Shown here one piece after another: positions 24,501-35,661 of a stretch of DNA of 64,000 bases. The translations under genes were made by a program, and so were the position numbers. Source of the DNA: Dacryopinax spathularia (lineage: Eukaryota; Basidiomycota; Dacrymycetes; Dacrymycetales; Dacrymycetaceae); contig JBBPFI010000010.1 of the NCBI GenBank assembly GCA_037974965.1, forward strand, positions 434,001 through 498,000, read 5' to 3'. The notes beneath the pieces are model-generated. The model saw only the letters and a list, made by a program, of their open reading frames with translations, did not search any database and was not told the DNA's origin. Numbering within the stretch: position 1 is the first letter of the stretch; each line of letters starts with the position of its first letter.

Positions 24501-27164
24501 GCGTACACGGCGTTCGGCGGTGCTTTCGGGGAAGAGGTGAATACCGTCGGTCCTGAGCGGACGTCAGTGTTGTCTGTCAATTTTCTTAAACGTGGACTAC
24601 ACACTTGGGTCATTAACACTCAATTTCTCTCGAGTTTCGGCGTGCTCAAGGCAGTTTTGCGTGTGGTGTGTTTGACTTGTCCACTTTGTTGGGTCCTCGT
24701 GTACTCCTTTTGGCAAGTCGACCCCGAATTGGAGGAAGGTGTTACATCACTGTGGCATTAGGTTGTACGTACTGGTAACATCACCAATCCCAATCCCAAT
24801 CCTTGTCAAGTTGCCCGTCTTTGGCTCTCTTACGCTTTTGGTATGATTGGGCTTTGCGATACGGCTTGGCAAATGGCCGAGCCAGCATATGTTGAAGATT
24901 TCCTTTCTGGGGAGTATGCTAGACGGCGAAGGACGTTTCCGGCGTTAGAGGTTCGACGTCCCAGTGATCCAATCCCGGAAAACAGGAGAGCACGTACTGT
25001 ATCTCCGAGTAAGAGATACGGGTCCACCTCGAATTATCCTCCGAAGCACCCTTCCAGAGGAAAGAGTCTTATCCGATAACCGCCCTCGCTATCGCATTGG
25101 CGCGACCGTCTATCCGCCCGCGCCGGTGCTCACCGGAGCAGCGGCGAACGCCGCGGAACCTCCTATTCTTGGGAGTGGTACGACGACTCGTGCTGGCTTG
25201 TTCAACGTCGTGCTATTGTCCATAAGTCCGGTACAAGCCAACATCCTGCCGTAATATAGCGCGGCGTGGCGCTCGTCGTACGCTAGCGTGATGTCGATTC
25301 GCGTGGCCAGCAACGCTCGACTTCTGAGGGACATTCGCCCCTCTTTCAGCTGCTGTCGCGTGGCGTTGGACTTTCGACTTCTGAGGATTGGAGGAACATC
25401 GTGTTTCCGCCACGTTCCGGCAAAAGACTAGGTGATCTGCGCCATCGTAATCCCACACTGTTGCCGGGGGGAACATGTGTTTTGCCGCACGCGAGCTCCA
25501 CCACAATGTAATGTATTGCGATTCAGCATACTCCATTAAGGGGTGCAGGCACGCGAACGTACCGCCGTCTTCTGCTCAGCACCATCGCAGTACAGCCTCA
25601 ACTCAGCCCACAGCGGTTGTAGACGAGATATGGCTGAACCCCAGACCCCAAACTCCCAGAAGGGTGCACTGGTTGCGGTACCGGTCGATTTCCCTGAGTT
25701 GGCGCTGAGTGCGGAAAGCCTAAGTCCCTGTCTTCATCGCCAAATTCTGTCCGGGTTCTGCAGCATACGATGGGATGGTCAATCCCCCGCCACACCATGC
25801 GCATTGGTGACCAAAGCGGTGGGACGTGATCCCCGCGGGTCCGGGAGGTTGGAACGGGAGGGGATATCGCCCGATGTGGAAATGCCGATCGGGAGGAAGC
25901 AACGGAAAGAGGAAGGAAGGGGAAGAAAGACGCCACGCCGCGGAGGAAGTAACGGGAGCCGGTCCATTGTTCAGGAGTTAGACCGGAGGAGGCAACCGGA
26001 GGAGCGATGCGCTAATATGTGCTGCTTTTCGGGATGGTCTGCTTCTTGTGCACTGGATTAGGCTGAGCTGCGTGCGGTACGGTCGACGGCGTTATTCGGA
26101 TGTTGTACGGTGACTGTTATCTGCCAAAACGTCAACATGTTAGCGTGCAACGCAACGGTTCCTTTGTCCTTTTTTTCCCGTGAACGGACTTCCGAGACAC
26201 CACCTACCCTTACTATTCGCTTCGCACAGGGGGAGCAGGTACCGAGGGGACGCTTATCGCAGATGGCGAGCAATACCCGATACCTCCGGACTGATTTCCG
26301 AACATGGCTGACGCAGAAGCAGCGCCAGAAGCAAGTCGTCAGGGACCGTTGTCGAAGGAATCACGGAAGACCGGAAGATGCCTAACAATGGTTGCCGTGG
26401 CCGACTTTCACGCTCAGGGTGTTCTCTCCATCTTGATGATCTGGCCTAGGAGATGGACCGTTGATCCCCCGATGGATACTGACAGCAAGCAGCGATGAGC
26501 CTGTGGCGCATCGTCTCCGGAGAAGCACTCGGCTAGCGAGTTAGAAGCTGGGCGGCCGTCGAACTGGGCCAATGGATGCATGCTCCACGCAGCTCGTGCA
26601 AGTTTATCGCAGCTCCGCCATCGGAATGCGATTGACTTTGTCGGACCGCGGTGAAAGGTCGCCGATGAGGAGCTCATTGCTCCCGCCGTACGATGGTGAC
26701 CCAGTTATAGGACAAGATCTGCAGATTGCTTGTAAGTCCGCTGATCTGTCGAATGATTCTTATGATAGGCTTGTTCGGCAATCGCTCCTTTGGTAGCGTG
26801 ACCGTGACCCGTACAGATGCCGCATGTTCTCGTCCCGATTCGCTAAATAATTCAGTTGATCATAGTTTCCCATCCTGGGGACCCTGCAGGGACGTGAGAG
26901 CAGTTGTCGCTGCCGTTTCCTTGCGGGTTTGATAGCCACGAACAAGCCCTGACATCGGTCGTTTGGACGAAAGAGGGAGGTGCTTGAAGAAGATGCTAGT
27001 AAGATATTATGTCATTTCGCTTGTTCAAGTTGGACAGCCCAAAAAGTGGAAATCGCTCAAAGTAAACCGCCAGGCGATCCAAGCACCGGCGACCGGAGTG
27101 ATCGGAGATTCCGTCATTGCGGGCGGTCGTCCATGCGGAATGGGCTCGCTCTAGGCTGGTGACG
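21587..27164. other. 5.6 kb without a supported gene
   Basis: I read both strands and found only short frames without family resemblance or convincing splice-joined continuations. Composition changes along it: 21.6-23.0 kb is G/C-rich and skewed, 23.5-25.5 kb more mixed. It may hold a long upstream control region for the 593-residue gene, non-coding transcripts or decayed sequence. Nothing in it is strong enough to name. Confidence 0.45.
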
Positions 27165-28019
27165 TTAAGATGACTTTGATTTCTTCTCTGGGGCCTCCTT
27201 GGCTTCCCGCTGTGCTTGCTCGTATACGTAGTCGTTCACGCCAAGACGATTCCGAGCGATCTTAATATCCAGTGAGCAATAGAGCATCGGTACTGGTCTA
27301 GACTTACCTCTATAGCACACCACTAGCGAGAATAATTGAATCAACTCAGTGTCATCTTTGATGTCGGGTGCTCACCTGAATCTTCAGCACTGGAAGCAGC
27401 GTTAGCATGCAATCACCTCACGTTTTACAGACGTTGACGTACCCAGCATAGCATTGTTCTCTCCATACTCCTCCTTAGCATTGCTGCGTAGCAGCGTTCC
27501 AAAGTTATAGTCCTGCAACTTCTTCTCGTACCTACCCATCGTCAGCATGTGCATATGAGGTGACAGGGCGAAAGCGCGCACTTGGCCATCCATGCTCGCC
27601 ACCTCTTCTTCGCCTCTGGGTTCTTCAGTTCCTCCTCGTCGAGGTTTGCCAGCTTGTCGGGGTAGTCTGCTAGCTCGGGGAACTCCTTCTTGAAGTCTTC
27701 GAAGATCTCGTCGTCGATAGGGGTTAATTTGAGCTGTCTTGGCGGGATGTGGGTGATGAGGTTCCAATGCGTCTACGAGGTTTTTAGTCAGCATATATGC
27801 CGTATTTCTCACATTATATGCGTACTTGAGCATGTTCGACGGTGCGGACGGCGAACCTACGACGCATGATCAACACCAGTTCGCATACCGCCTGGAACGA
27901 GGCAGGACGTACTGCTTGTCGATCTGGACCAGTCGTCAGCTCCCAACAATGCTAGGCCACAACTGAGGACATACCTCCTCCAAATTCTCAGCCTTCTCCG
28001 GGTCGAATGGTTGTGCCAT
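27165..28019 (-). CDS. PBDC1-like protein (polysaccharide biosynthesis domain family)
   Basis: Eight exons (28019-27975, 27923-27913, 27856-27826, 27772-27582, 27531-27443, 27389-27376, 27322-27308, 27260-27165) join to 163 residues. The order of motifs follows PBDC1 / yeast YPL225W: FAVRTVEHAQTHWNLI, QLKLTPIDDEIFEDF, RWRAWMAKYEKKLQDYNFG, TLLRSNAKEEYGENN and WCAIEIARNR. PBDC1 has been reported to act as a chaperone for nascent eEF1A, with a cytosolic location; that role is from the family. The gene is unusually fragmented for its size: exons 2, 6 and 7 are 11, 14 and 15 bases. All seven introns are 47-56 bases. It is divergent from the RIB2-type gene with under 300 bases between starts. Confidence 0.9.
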
Positions 28020-28314
28020 ATTTGACAGTTATAGATCGTGTTACAGTTACAGTTGGTTATACAAAGCAGACGACAATTGTTGAAGTGAAAGGTCTGATGT
28101 CATGCGCGAGGTTAGGGTCTCCGCTGGAATCTCCGTCTTGTACGTCGTCTGCGTGGACGATTCCAGCAATACACTTCGCAACATGCTGTGAACCGTCTGG
28201 CTAGCATATATACAAGTCTATGCACTCCGTATAAGGCTACACTTCACTCTGCGCAGAACATCGGCAGACGCGTATCCGTCGCAGCCCTTTCCCGGATTCA
28301 TAGCGAGAGGAACC
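28020..28314. promoter_or_regulatory. Divergent promoter, PBDC1-like / RIB2-type genes
   Basis: 295 bases between two start codons in opposite directions. No clear TATA box. Joint regulation is possible but not shown. Confidence 0.5.
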
Positions 28315-28840
28315 ATGGCAGCTGGTGAGCATTGATGCGCATATGTCCTCTGCATTCTTAGTACTCATATGTCTGCGTTCTGCAGCTGAGGACCACGCCC
28401 ATGTGCGTTTCATCCGTCGGGCATTGGAGGAAGCAGCGAAGTGCCAGCCTGTACCCACAGCCTTCTGCGTAGGATGCGTTATCGTCGATCCAGCAGGGAC
28501 AGGCCCGCACGTCGTCTCAACCGGCTACTCTCGCGAGCTTCCTGGGAACACACACGCAGAAGCGAATGCACTATCCAAACTACCGGAGCATGCCGGCCCT
28601 CATGGATTGGACATGTATACGACGCTCGAACCGTGTTCGGTGCGGCTGAGCGGGTTGCAACCGTGCGCGGAAGCGATCGTCCAGTCTGGAAAGATCAGAA
28701 GGGTGTTTGTGGGCGTTGGTGAACCGGATGATTTTGTCAAGTGTGAGGGGGCAAAGTATCTCCAGGATAATGGAGTGGAGGTGATATGGGTTCGGGACCT
28801 CGAGGAGGAGTGCTTGAAGGAGGCGAGGAGAGGTCACTGA
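28315..28840 (+). CDS. RIB2-type pyrimidine deaminase (riboflavin synthesis)
   Basis: Exons 28315-28324 and 28386-28840 (intron 61 bases) give 154 residues. Cytidine-deaminase fold: zinc-site HAE in NTHAEANALSK and the paired cysteines in EPCSVRLSGLQPC. The SxRxSGxxPC form and the later VGVGEPDDFVKCEGAKYLQDNGVEV are typical of the deaminase that acts on the diamino-pyrimidine intermediate of riboflavin synthesis; yeast Rib2 carries it as a C-terminal domain after a pseudouridine synthase. Here the pseudouridine synthase part is absent, so this is a stand-alone deaminase. The first exon has only ten coding bases. A different nucleoside deaminase role cannot be fully ruled out. Confidence 0.8.
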
Positions 28841-29092
28841 AGGTCGATTATTGTGTCTGGGTTGACATGGTACGATGGCGAAGCGCATTTCTGTAACATG
28901 TATAACAGATTGGGCTACAGTACGTTGATAAGACGTATGTTCAGACATCCATTTGGTATCATCAATGGTGATTATCGTCAGCGGCATAAGCGCCCAAAAG
29001 TTCACTAGCGCCGGTCCTCCACAGGGTCCTTCCGAACGACCATGACTTGATTTCTTGCCCCAAACCTCAATATACCAATGGTCATCCTAACC

Positions 29093-30290
29093 ATGAGTAC
29101 ACCGTCTCGCGAGAAATCGTCAGTAACCATTTATAGAAGAGAGTAGAGCAAACACTCATATTAACATAGGCTGGCAAATCTAAACCAGTTCATCGAGCGC
29201 CAGCGAGCCCACCTGGAGCGCACGAGACAGGACTTGGAGAAGCTGGACCAGCTTAGGGATCGGGTCCGGGCAGATCCTGAGAAGTTTCTTGAGCATATTG
29301 GTGATGAAGTGCGGCTGTTGCGATCTGGGAACCATACTATTACTGATATTACTTCAGCTGAACAACCCAGCCTTCAAGCGACCTCCGCCGGATTATTTGA
29401 GGCTGCCTGCGATCGATTGGTCGTTGCTGGCGGGGACTGGTTCGTCTCTGATCTCCATGCATTCGCCAATGATATTGATTAGGTGCAGATCCGTCGGTAT
29501 TTGAAGATATATCAAAATCTTTGCGCGGAAACCTGCGAGAACGAAACCCTCTGAGGGAGAGACTCGATGCCCTAGTCCGCGAAACCGGTCTCCCGCCTAT
29601 GCAGCGGCAAGTCTACCATTATGTGCCTCCACCAATAATCGCAACTACCGACAGCGCAAATACATCTGTAGAACTGCCAGAACCTCTCGAGGCAGCCGAG
29701 CGATCTTTCCGTGAGCGAGGAGGAGAGGGTGAAGAGGAGGATGATCTTCCAGAGAGCCTGTTCGGATCTGATCGAGGTGATGAACGGACTGTGCACTTCG
29801 CACTACCTCCGGATGTGCATCGAGATGGGCGAGCAGAGGATGATGAGTGTGTGGCGTCTCTCTATCTCTCAGCTGATCGGCACCTGACATTCCCCGCAGA
29901 CTATCTGAGAACGAAGAGGCCCCTGTCGCAGGACGCAAGCACAGCAGCACCTTTGCCCAACCCTGGTCAAACCAGGAACAGCGACTTCTTGAGAAACACC
30001 TTGCCCTCATCCCGCCCGAAACGAAACAACGATGGGCCAAAATCTCGAAGGAGATGAAAGCGGACGGCGCAGATCGGACAGCACGCCAAGTCGCGAGTAG
30101 AGTGCAGAAGATGATCGCAAAGATGCTGAAGCTGGGCGTGACACCTGATCCTGCTATCTGGGGTGAGGTCGGGGATACTGAGAAGGACAATAAGGGGGAT
30201 GATAAGAAGCGGAAGTCAGAGGCGGATGAGAAAGGCAGTAAGAAGGTGAAGCCTAATCCGAAGCCTAAGGTGGCTCCACCTAAGAGATAG
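29093..30290 (+). CDS. SANT/Myb-domain protein, ZZZ3-like
   Basis: Exons 29093-29118, 29170-29308, 29358-29439, 29483-29846 and 29900-30290 give 333 residues. An N-terminal coiled coil (FIERQRAHLERTRQDLEKL) is followed by acidic disordered sequence and, at about 240-300, a SANT/Myb repeat with WSNQEQRLLEKHLALIPP, RWAKISKEM and ARQVASRVQKMIAKM. The QVASRVQK pattern is the one seen in the SANT domain of ZZZ3, a subunit of the animal ATAC histone acetyltransferase complex. The tail is a Lys-rich likely nuclear signal. No ZZ zinc finger is visible, so the protein is shorter than ZZZ3. A nuclear chromatin role is inferred from the domain. Confidence 0.75.
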
Positions 30291-30372
30291 TAGCAATGGC
30301 TCGCCAGGTCATGGCCGGCCCAGCTGTATTATAGATGAGCGATACGGGTATTTAGAAGTGTATCGACTAGGT

Positions 30373-31390
30373 CTATGCTCTCGCCTCCAACCACCTAATA
30401 ACCTCCTTCCTTCCTGTGCTGCTTGCCTGCCTACCTCCATACGCGCTCAGCAGTCTCTCAGTCGCCAGCTCATCCAGAAGGTTCGCGTGCTCCGGCAGAG
30501 GCGTGTTGCTAGGAGAAGTGACATGACGCGGCGAGTACTGGATCCTGCGAATACACTGCTTGACGCCCATCCACGCTCGGTGAAGAACGCCGCCGTACGG
30601 TGCTTCTTCTTCGTCTACCAGCTCCGTTGCGCGAAGGAACATCTTCAGTGCTAAGGGGATGTCGTTGGCTGTGTAGGCGGTCTCGGCGAACTGGACGGCG
30701 TAGAACGGATTTTGAGGTGCGAGGAGAAGGGCGTGGGAGAGTGCTTCGAGGGAGTGGTCGTACCTTTCGTAGAATCAGCATGTTGTCCCAGGATGCAGGT
30801 ATAGAACGGCTTACTGGTGTATTGATGCATATATGGAGGACAGCTCGAGCCATCCTTCAAGATCATTGTAAAAGATGTCCAGCAGCGATGTGAGAGATTC
30901 GATAGCCTTTGGTATCTGGCCTGTTTGCCTGTACACCGCGACCAGGCGCTTCCAAACAATCTACCAGCTCGTCAGCATGCAGCGCACAGACCATACATGA
31001 GAATAGACGTACGACATTGCTCTCATCAGCGCTCAGAATGTCCTCATACAATCGCCTGGCCGTCTCGTAGTCCCCGTCTGCTTCTAACCGCATACCCTGG
31101 AGCATCTCCACCCTCGGAGAGTTCGGGAATCGAGCATCGAGCTGATCATAGCATATGCTCGCAAATGCGAAGTCGCCACAGTCGAGGGCTGCGATGTAAA
31201 CTTGCTCAAGCAATGGCCACACTGCACGAGCATGAGATCAGCGGACTACGTGTCAAGCGAGTGGGGACTTACAGTCGTCGCCCAATGCTCGTGCACTCTT
31301 CGTCTCGAGCAGATATCTGCCCTTGTCCAGTACCTCCCGAGGGCTCCGAACAGATTTATTTCTGTACTCTCGCAGTTGAGAGACAGACAT
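30373..31390 (-). CDS. EMC2: ER membrane protein complex subunit 2 (EMC2)
   Basis: Exons 31390-31273, 31221-31013, 30960-30815 and 30763-30373 give 287 residues, the usual EMC2 size. The protein is a run of TPR-like helices; diagnostic stretches are FPNSPRVEMLQGMRLEADGD, YEDILSADESNV, WKRLVAVYRQTGQ, LEGWLELSSIYAS and QNPFYAVQFAETAYT. EMC2 is the cytosolic TPR subunit of the complex that inserts tail-anchored and multipass proteins into the ER. The three introns are 51-52 bases with phases that keep the frame. It is convergent with the SANT-domain gene, the stops being 83 bases apart, and divergent from the phosphatase gene with 173 bases between starts. Confidence 0.9.
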
Positions 31391-31563
31391 TTTGATGGGA
31401 AACGCGACGAATTGTTGGGCCGGTGTCGTGGTCGAATTCAGCCTAACGAGATCATCAGGGACCTCCGGTTTCTGTCGTCGGGAACATCTTGCCGTTCTTT
31501 TCCCCACTCCCCCACAGTCTCTACTCTCATCCTCTCGTAAGTCTTGGATAGACTTGTTGATAG

Positions 31564-32618
31564 ATGGCACGCCTACAGTCTGCAGACGACATCCGCAAGC
31601 TGCTGGACTATGAGACTTTCCTGTTCGACTGTGACGGTGTCCTTTGGCAGGGGGACAACCTCATCCCCGGCGCTAAGGAAGCGCTGGCATTCTTGAGGCA
31701 GCAGAGTGCGTATGGTCTGATCTAAACGAGGGCATGCATGCTGAATAAAATGTTGGTACAGAGAAGCGCATCATCTTCGTGACCAACAATGCCACCAAGA
31801 GCCGACGGAGCTACAAGAAGAAGTTCGACCAGCTCGGAATAGAGGCCTACGAGGTGGGCCATTTGTCTAGTGCAGCATACATGCGGTCTGACCTGTGGAA
31901 CAGGAAGAAGTCTTCGGCTCAGCCTATGCAACGGCCGTATATATCTCCACAGTCCTCAAGCTCAAGAAAGAGGAGCGGGTCTACATCATCGGCATGTCCG
32001 GTATCGAAGAGGAGTTCGACGCCGAAGGCATTGCCCACACTGGCGGTTCCGACCCAGCAGACCTGCAAGCTGGTCCTTTCACGCTCGACCAATTTGAGGA
32101 AGACCCGACGATCAAGGCTGTCGTTGTTGGCTTGGACCAGTACATCAACTACACCAAGCTGAGCAAGGCGCTCCAGTATCTTGTGCGGAATGAAGGCTGT
32201 CACTATATCGCTACGAATGATGACTCGACATACCCCGCTGCTGGCGGTATCCTCCCCGGAGCTGGTGCGATCTCCGCACCTCTGACGTACATCCTCAAGC
32301 GGCCGCCTGTCAGTATCGGCAAGCCGAACAAGACGATGCTCGACTGCATTGTTGCCAAGTGCGTGGTACTCTTTCCCGTATATGCGCTGTATTGACTCAG
32401 AATATAGGCAACATTTGGACCGCAGCAAGAGCATCATGATCGGGGACAGGCTCGAGACTGACATCCAGTTCGGCAACGAGGGCGGCATCGACACATGTCT
32501 CGTCATGACCGGTATCGCGAAGGAGTCTGACATGTCCGGACCGAATGCATCGTCCACCAAGCCGACCTACATCATGAACTCGGTCGGCGACCTCACGCAG
32601 CTGATTGGGAAGCTATAA
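31564..32618 (+). CDS. PHO13: HAD phosphatase, 4-nitrophenylphosphatase / phosphoglycolate phosphatase type
   Basis: Exons 31564-31705, 31762-31853, 31904-32358 and 32408-32618 give 299 residues. All four HAD motifs are present: DxD in [10 protein letters not shown] (Asp22, Asp24), TNNATKSR, the Lys in [11 protein letters not shown] and [12 protein letters not shown]. The capped type II architecture matches yeast Pho13 and mammalian PGP, cytosolic enzymes that repair toxic glycolytic side products such as 2-phosphoglycolate and 4-phosphoerythronate and also cleave 4-nitrophenyl phosphate in the test tube. The start is the first Met in frame and directly precedes the conserved N-terminus. Its 3' end is convergent with GPI11 (105 bases between stops). 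Confidence 0.92.
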
Positions 32619-32723
32619 AGCATATGGATGTCTTAGAGGCGTAGATGTGGGTGCGGGTAGATTGGGGACCATAGAACCTAGATGTAGCGATAGAAGGGTC
32701 AACGAATTAGATGGTTTATTATA

Positions 32724-33711
32724 TCATTGCGTCTTCTTCAACGGCCTATCTTGCGCGGCGAAGTACAACACGCCGTTCGTCAGGAAGGCAGCGTAGGACG
32801 CCGCTATGTATCCAAATACAGCGCCGTACGCTGGTGTGAGTGGCCATGCCTGCGAGTGTGTGAGCTGACCGGACTTTCGAGATGAAGGAGAGCCATACCT
32901 GCCATGGTCGGTCCCAATCCAGCGCTATAGGTGCGGCACCTGCCCAAGCACCTATCAACGCGCCTATTGCAGGATAGACGAGTATCCTGTCAAGCTCGGA
33001 CTTCGTTCTGAAGCAAAATGTATCAGCATTCCGTGGCCACATACATGCAGGGCAGAGCGTACTGGAATTCACTGAACAGTCTCGACCACTGGTATCTCAG
33101 CAGGAGACTTGCAGTCGAGCTGTCTTGTCGTGGCGGTGGAAGGACGTACGCCGGCACGTAAGCGGTAAGGAGAGACAGCAGCACACTGAGAAGGAGCGTA
33201 TGTGGTAGGTGGGACGAGAATGGCGCGCCGAACAGGACGATGAGCACAACGTACAGCGGGGTGCAAATCAGGAGCGAAACGACCGCGTTCCTTAACGCCT
33301 GCTTCATCGTTAGAGCGCGTCCGGAGGGTAGAGAAGAGCTGGACGTACGATCCATTCGCTGCTGACCTCCGCCACGCCGACCGTCTTAGCCCACCGTCGC
33401 ACACTCCCTGCCCATGCACCCAGACATCCCCATGCTCCCAACGTCACCCAGAACAGCGTCCACGGGGGCGCCGCTGTGATAGGCTCCATCCATTTCGGCT
33501 GAGGATGGTCTAAGCTCGACTGCGGCGGAGGGAGCGCGAAGAAGAGTTCGGATGAGCGCGGCAGGTAGATCAACGTAAAGACGAGCAGGAGGGTATGAGG
33601 CGGTAGGACGGTCGCATAGTGCGCCAGAGGGAACGACGGTGCGGTTGGCCCGACTGGCTTTCCAGCCTGGGCTGCAGAGCTCGCAGCTGCGTTAGGTTTC
33701 TTTTTTGCCAT
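32724..33711 (-). CDS. GPI11: GPI ethanolamine-phosphate transferase partner (PIG-F / Gpi11)
   Basis: Exons 33711-33349, 33301-33063, 33007-32899 and 32849-32724 give 278 residues. PIG-F is a small multipass ER protein that pairs with PIG-O/Gpi13 and PIG-G/Gpi7 to add ethanolamine phosphate to GPI precursors. The chain has about six hydrophobic segments; the family signature is YPAIGALIGAWAGAAPIALD followed by WDRPWQAWP, the latter split by intron 3. The C-terminus ends PLKKTQ, a short dilysine-like tail that would suit ER retention, though not a perfect KKxx. The N-terminus starts with MAKKKPN. A Trp-rich loop at about 75-105 is typical. Confidence 0.88.
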
Positions 33712-34317
33712 ATTACCGAGAGTATCGCATCGCAGGGCAGTTTTCTGAAGTGGGCGAGGAGTGACGGCAGGTCAGGGTAGGTCGAGGACCGGCGAACGCC
33801 GAGGCGTGGCGTCCTATCAGTTGCCAGTGGCACATTGCGGCATCAATAGGCACTTCTCATCAATCATGATCGATATCGGGCATGTCTCATATCGCAAGGT
33901 AAAGAGATGAGGGAGTGTTTCATTGGGCGGTTGATAATGAGAAGAAGACAATGATATTGCCGAAGCATGCCACAAGAAGACGCCACGGACAGAAAAGCGG
34001 GAGACTTGCCGGAACGGGCCTTTTGAAAAATAACAACAAGCTGGCGGGACCCACGTCCGTAAGAAGAAGCCAAGCAATGCATCATCTACCTAACCTTCCC
34101 TTCGATCACCATACCAAACCAGAATGTCTCCGACGCAATATCCAAAATAAGAAACCTCCAATGTACGGCGCTCAAGCAACAGGGCTGCCGGCGCGAAGCA
34201 CCTGAAAAAACTGGGGTTAATTAGTTGACCGGTTCCGCGGAAGTAGTGGGGCAGTCTCACCGGCATGTTGGAACGAAAGCTCCGAGGCGTTCAGCTTCAG
34301 CCTCAGGACCCCGACGC
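33712..34317. other. Intergenic, no gene seen
   Basis: 606 bases, AT-richer than its neighbours. It contains the GPI11 promoter on its left side and the 3' end of the F-box gene on its right. Nothing else was recognised. Confidence 0.5.
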
Positions 34318-35661
34318 TCACTGACCGCTGAGCTCGAGCGGGTATGCGGCAGACCAAGCCGCAGAGATGGGCACCTTGACGATCCGCTTCGAGATCAGCC
34401 AGACTTCATCCGGGTTTGTGCCTTGCATAATATCGCTGTTCTTGTTCTTCCGCCTTCGGACCCGACGCTCCGGCATGCGGTAATACGAATCCTTGATTAA
34501 GGTCCTGCTCGAAGAGATGTAGTCGATATGTGCAGCGACCGCCTCTAGCGACTTGAGTGTTGGGCATGCCACGGCAAGATCATTGAGGGCGGCTTGGAAA
34601 CGGTCTGGATCCGAGAAGTTCTGGAACTGCGCGTGGGATAACTTGATCGACTCCAGAGCTTCAAACTGCTTGAAAGCTTCCAAAGTACCGGATTGTTGGA
34701 ACCAATCAAGGAAGAAACACTAAAAACTGATGAGAAGGGAATGGAAGAATCGCTCGGGAAGACGCACATCCGGAGGCTCCCCGCCGTAAATGTGGATGTA
34801 CATGGTCCTCACGCGTGGAAAAGCGGCGCTCAATGCGCTAAGATCCAGTTGGGCAAGCGTCTTCAAGCAGAGATGAACGTAGACCATGTTTGATGATGTC
34901 TCTCCCGTCTTCAGGAGCAGCGCTGATAGGTCCTCCTTGGAGAAAGTCGGTCCGGTCAGATAATCGCAACTCTTGAGCTGCCGTCCAGGCAAAAGTGCGT
35001 TCAGAACTTGATATCTCGCTCCGATATGCTCGGTCTCTGTGAGCATCGTATTCTTGTTCTCCTTGATGGCGGATATGGTGGCCTCAGTCGGGTCTTTCTG
35101 CGACCAGAAGATGATCTCCTTGAGCCCCTTTTGCGTCTTCAGGAAGGCGATGGGGAACTGATCGACGGTGTTGAGATGGAGAATCTCCAGCTGGAAGGGG
35201 CATCTGAGGAGAATCTTGAGCACCCCTGGGTGGGGAGCAACCCAGATCAAGCGTTTCAAGCCGGTCAGTAGCGGAAGGAAGGATCCGACCAGCCTCGTGA
35301 CCGCGGCCTCCGAAGTCTTGTATTCGCGGAAGTTGAGCTTGCCCTCATTGCGCTCAATTGCCCGAGGCATCACGGCCAGCTCGAGAGACCTGATATAGGC
35401 CGCCAAGTATGGTTTGCGGGCTAATAATCGCCTGAACTTGATGGTGTTGGTTGGCAGGATCAATTGTACGCGTCGCAGGAGCGCTCGCATCGCGAAGTCG
35501 TAAAATTCCGAACTGACCAACGCGATGCGCAACAAGGCGGCTTTGTCGGAGATCAATCCAACAATGGCACCAAGCACCTCGGGAGGTAATTGGCGCCCAC
35601 AAAACGAGTCGACGACGGTAGCCTTTTCCATCCCAAGCGCTGATGAGCTGGCAATCGACAA
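34318..35661 (-). CDS. F-box / LRR-like protein
   Basis: Exons 35661-34768 and 34719-34318 (intron 48 bases, phase 0) give 447 codons counting the stop-adjacent tail; the joined frame is continuous. The N-terminus has an F-box-like QLPPEVLGAIVGLISD (about 24-39) with ALVSSEFYDFAMRALLRRVQL after it, followed by leucine-rich repeats (LTGLKRLIWV, QLEILHLNTV, GLKEIIFWSQ). It differs in sequence from the F-box protein at 12.8-14.0 kb, so they are not a recent duplication. It probably serves as an SCF substrate receptor with unknown target. Confidence 0.72.

Noticed and set aside
24363-24761. 132-residue frame on plus with hydrophobic stretches
   Set aside because: No family resemblance, no signal or membrane topology that makes sense, no splice partners.
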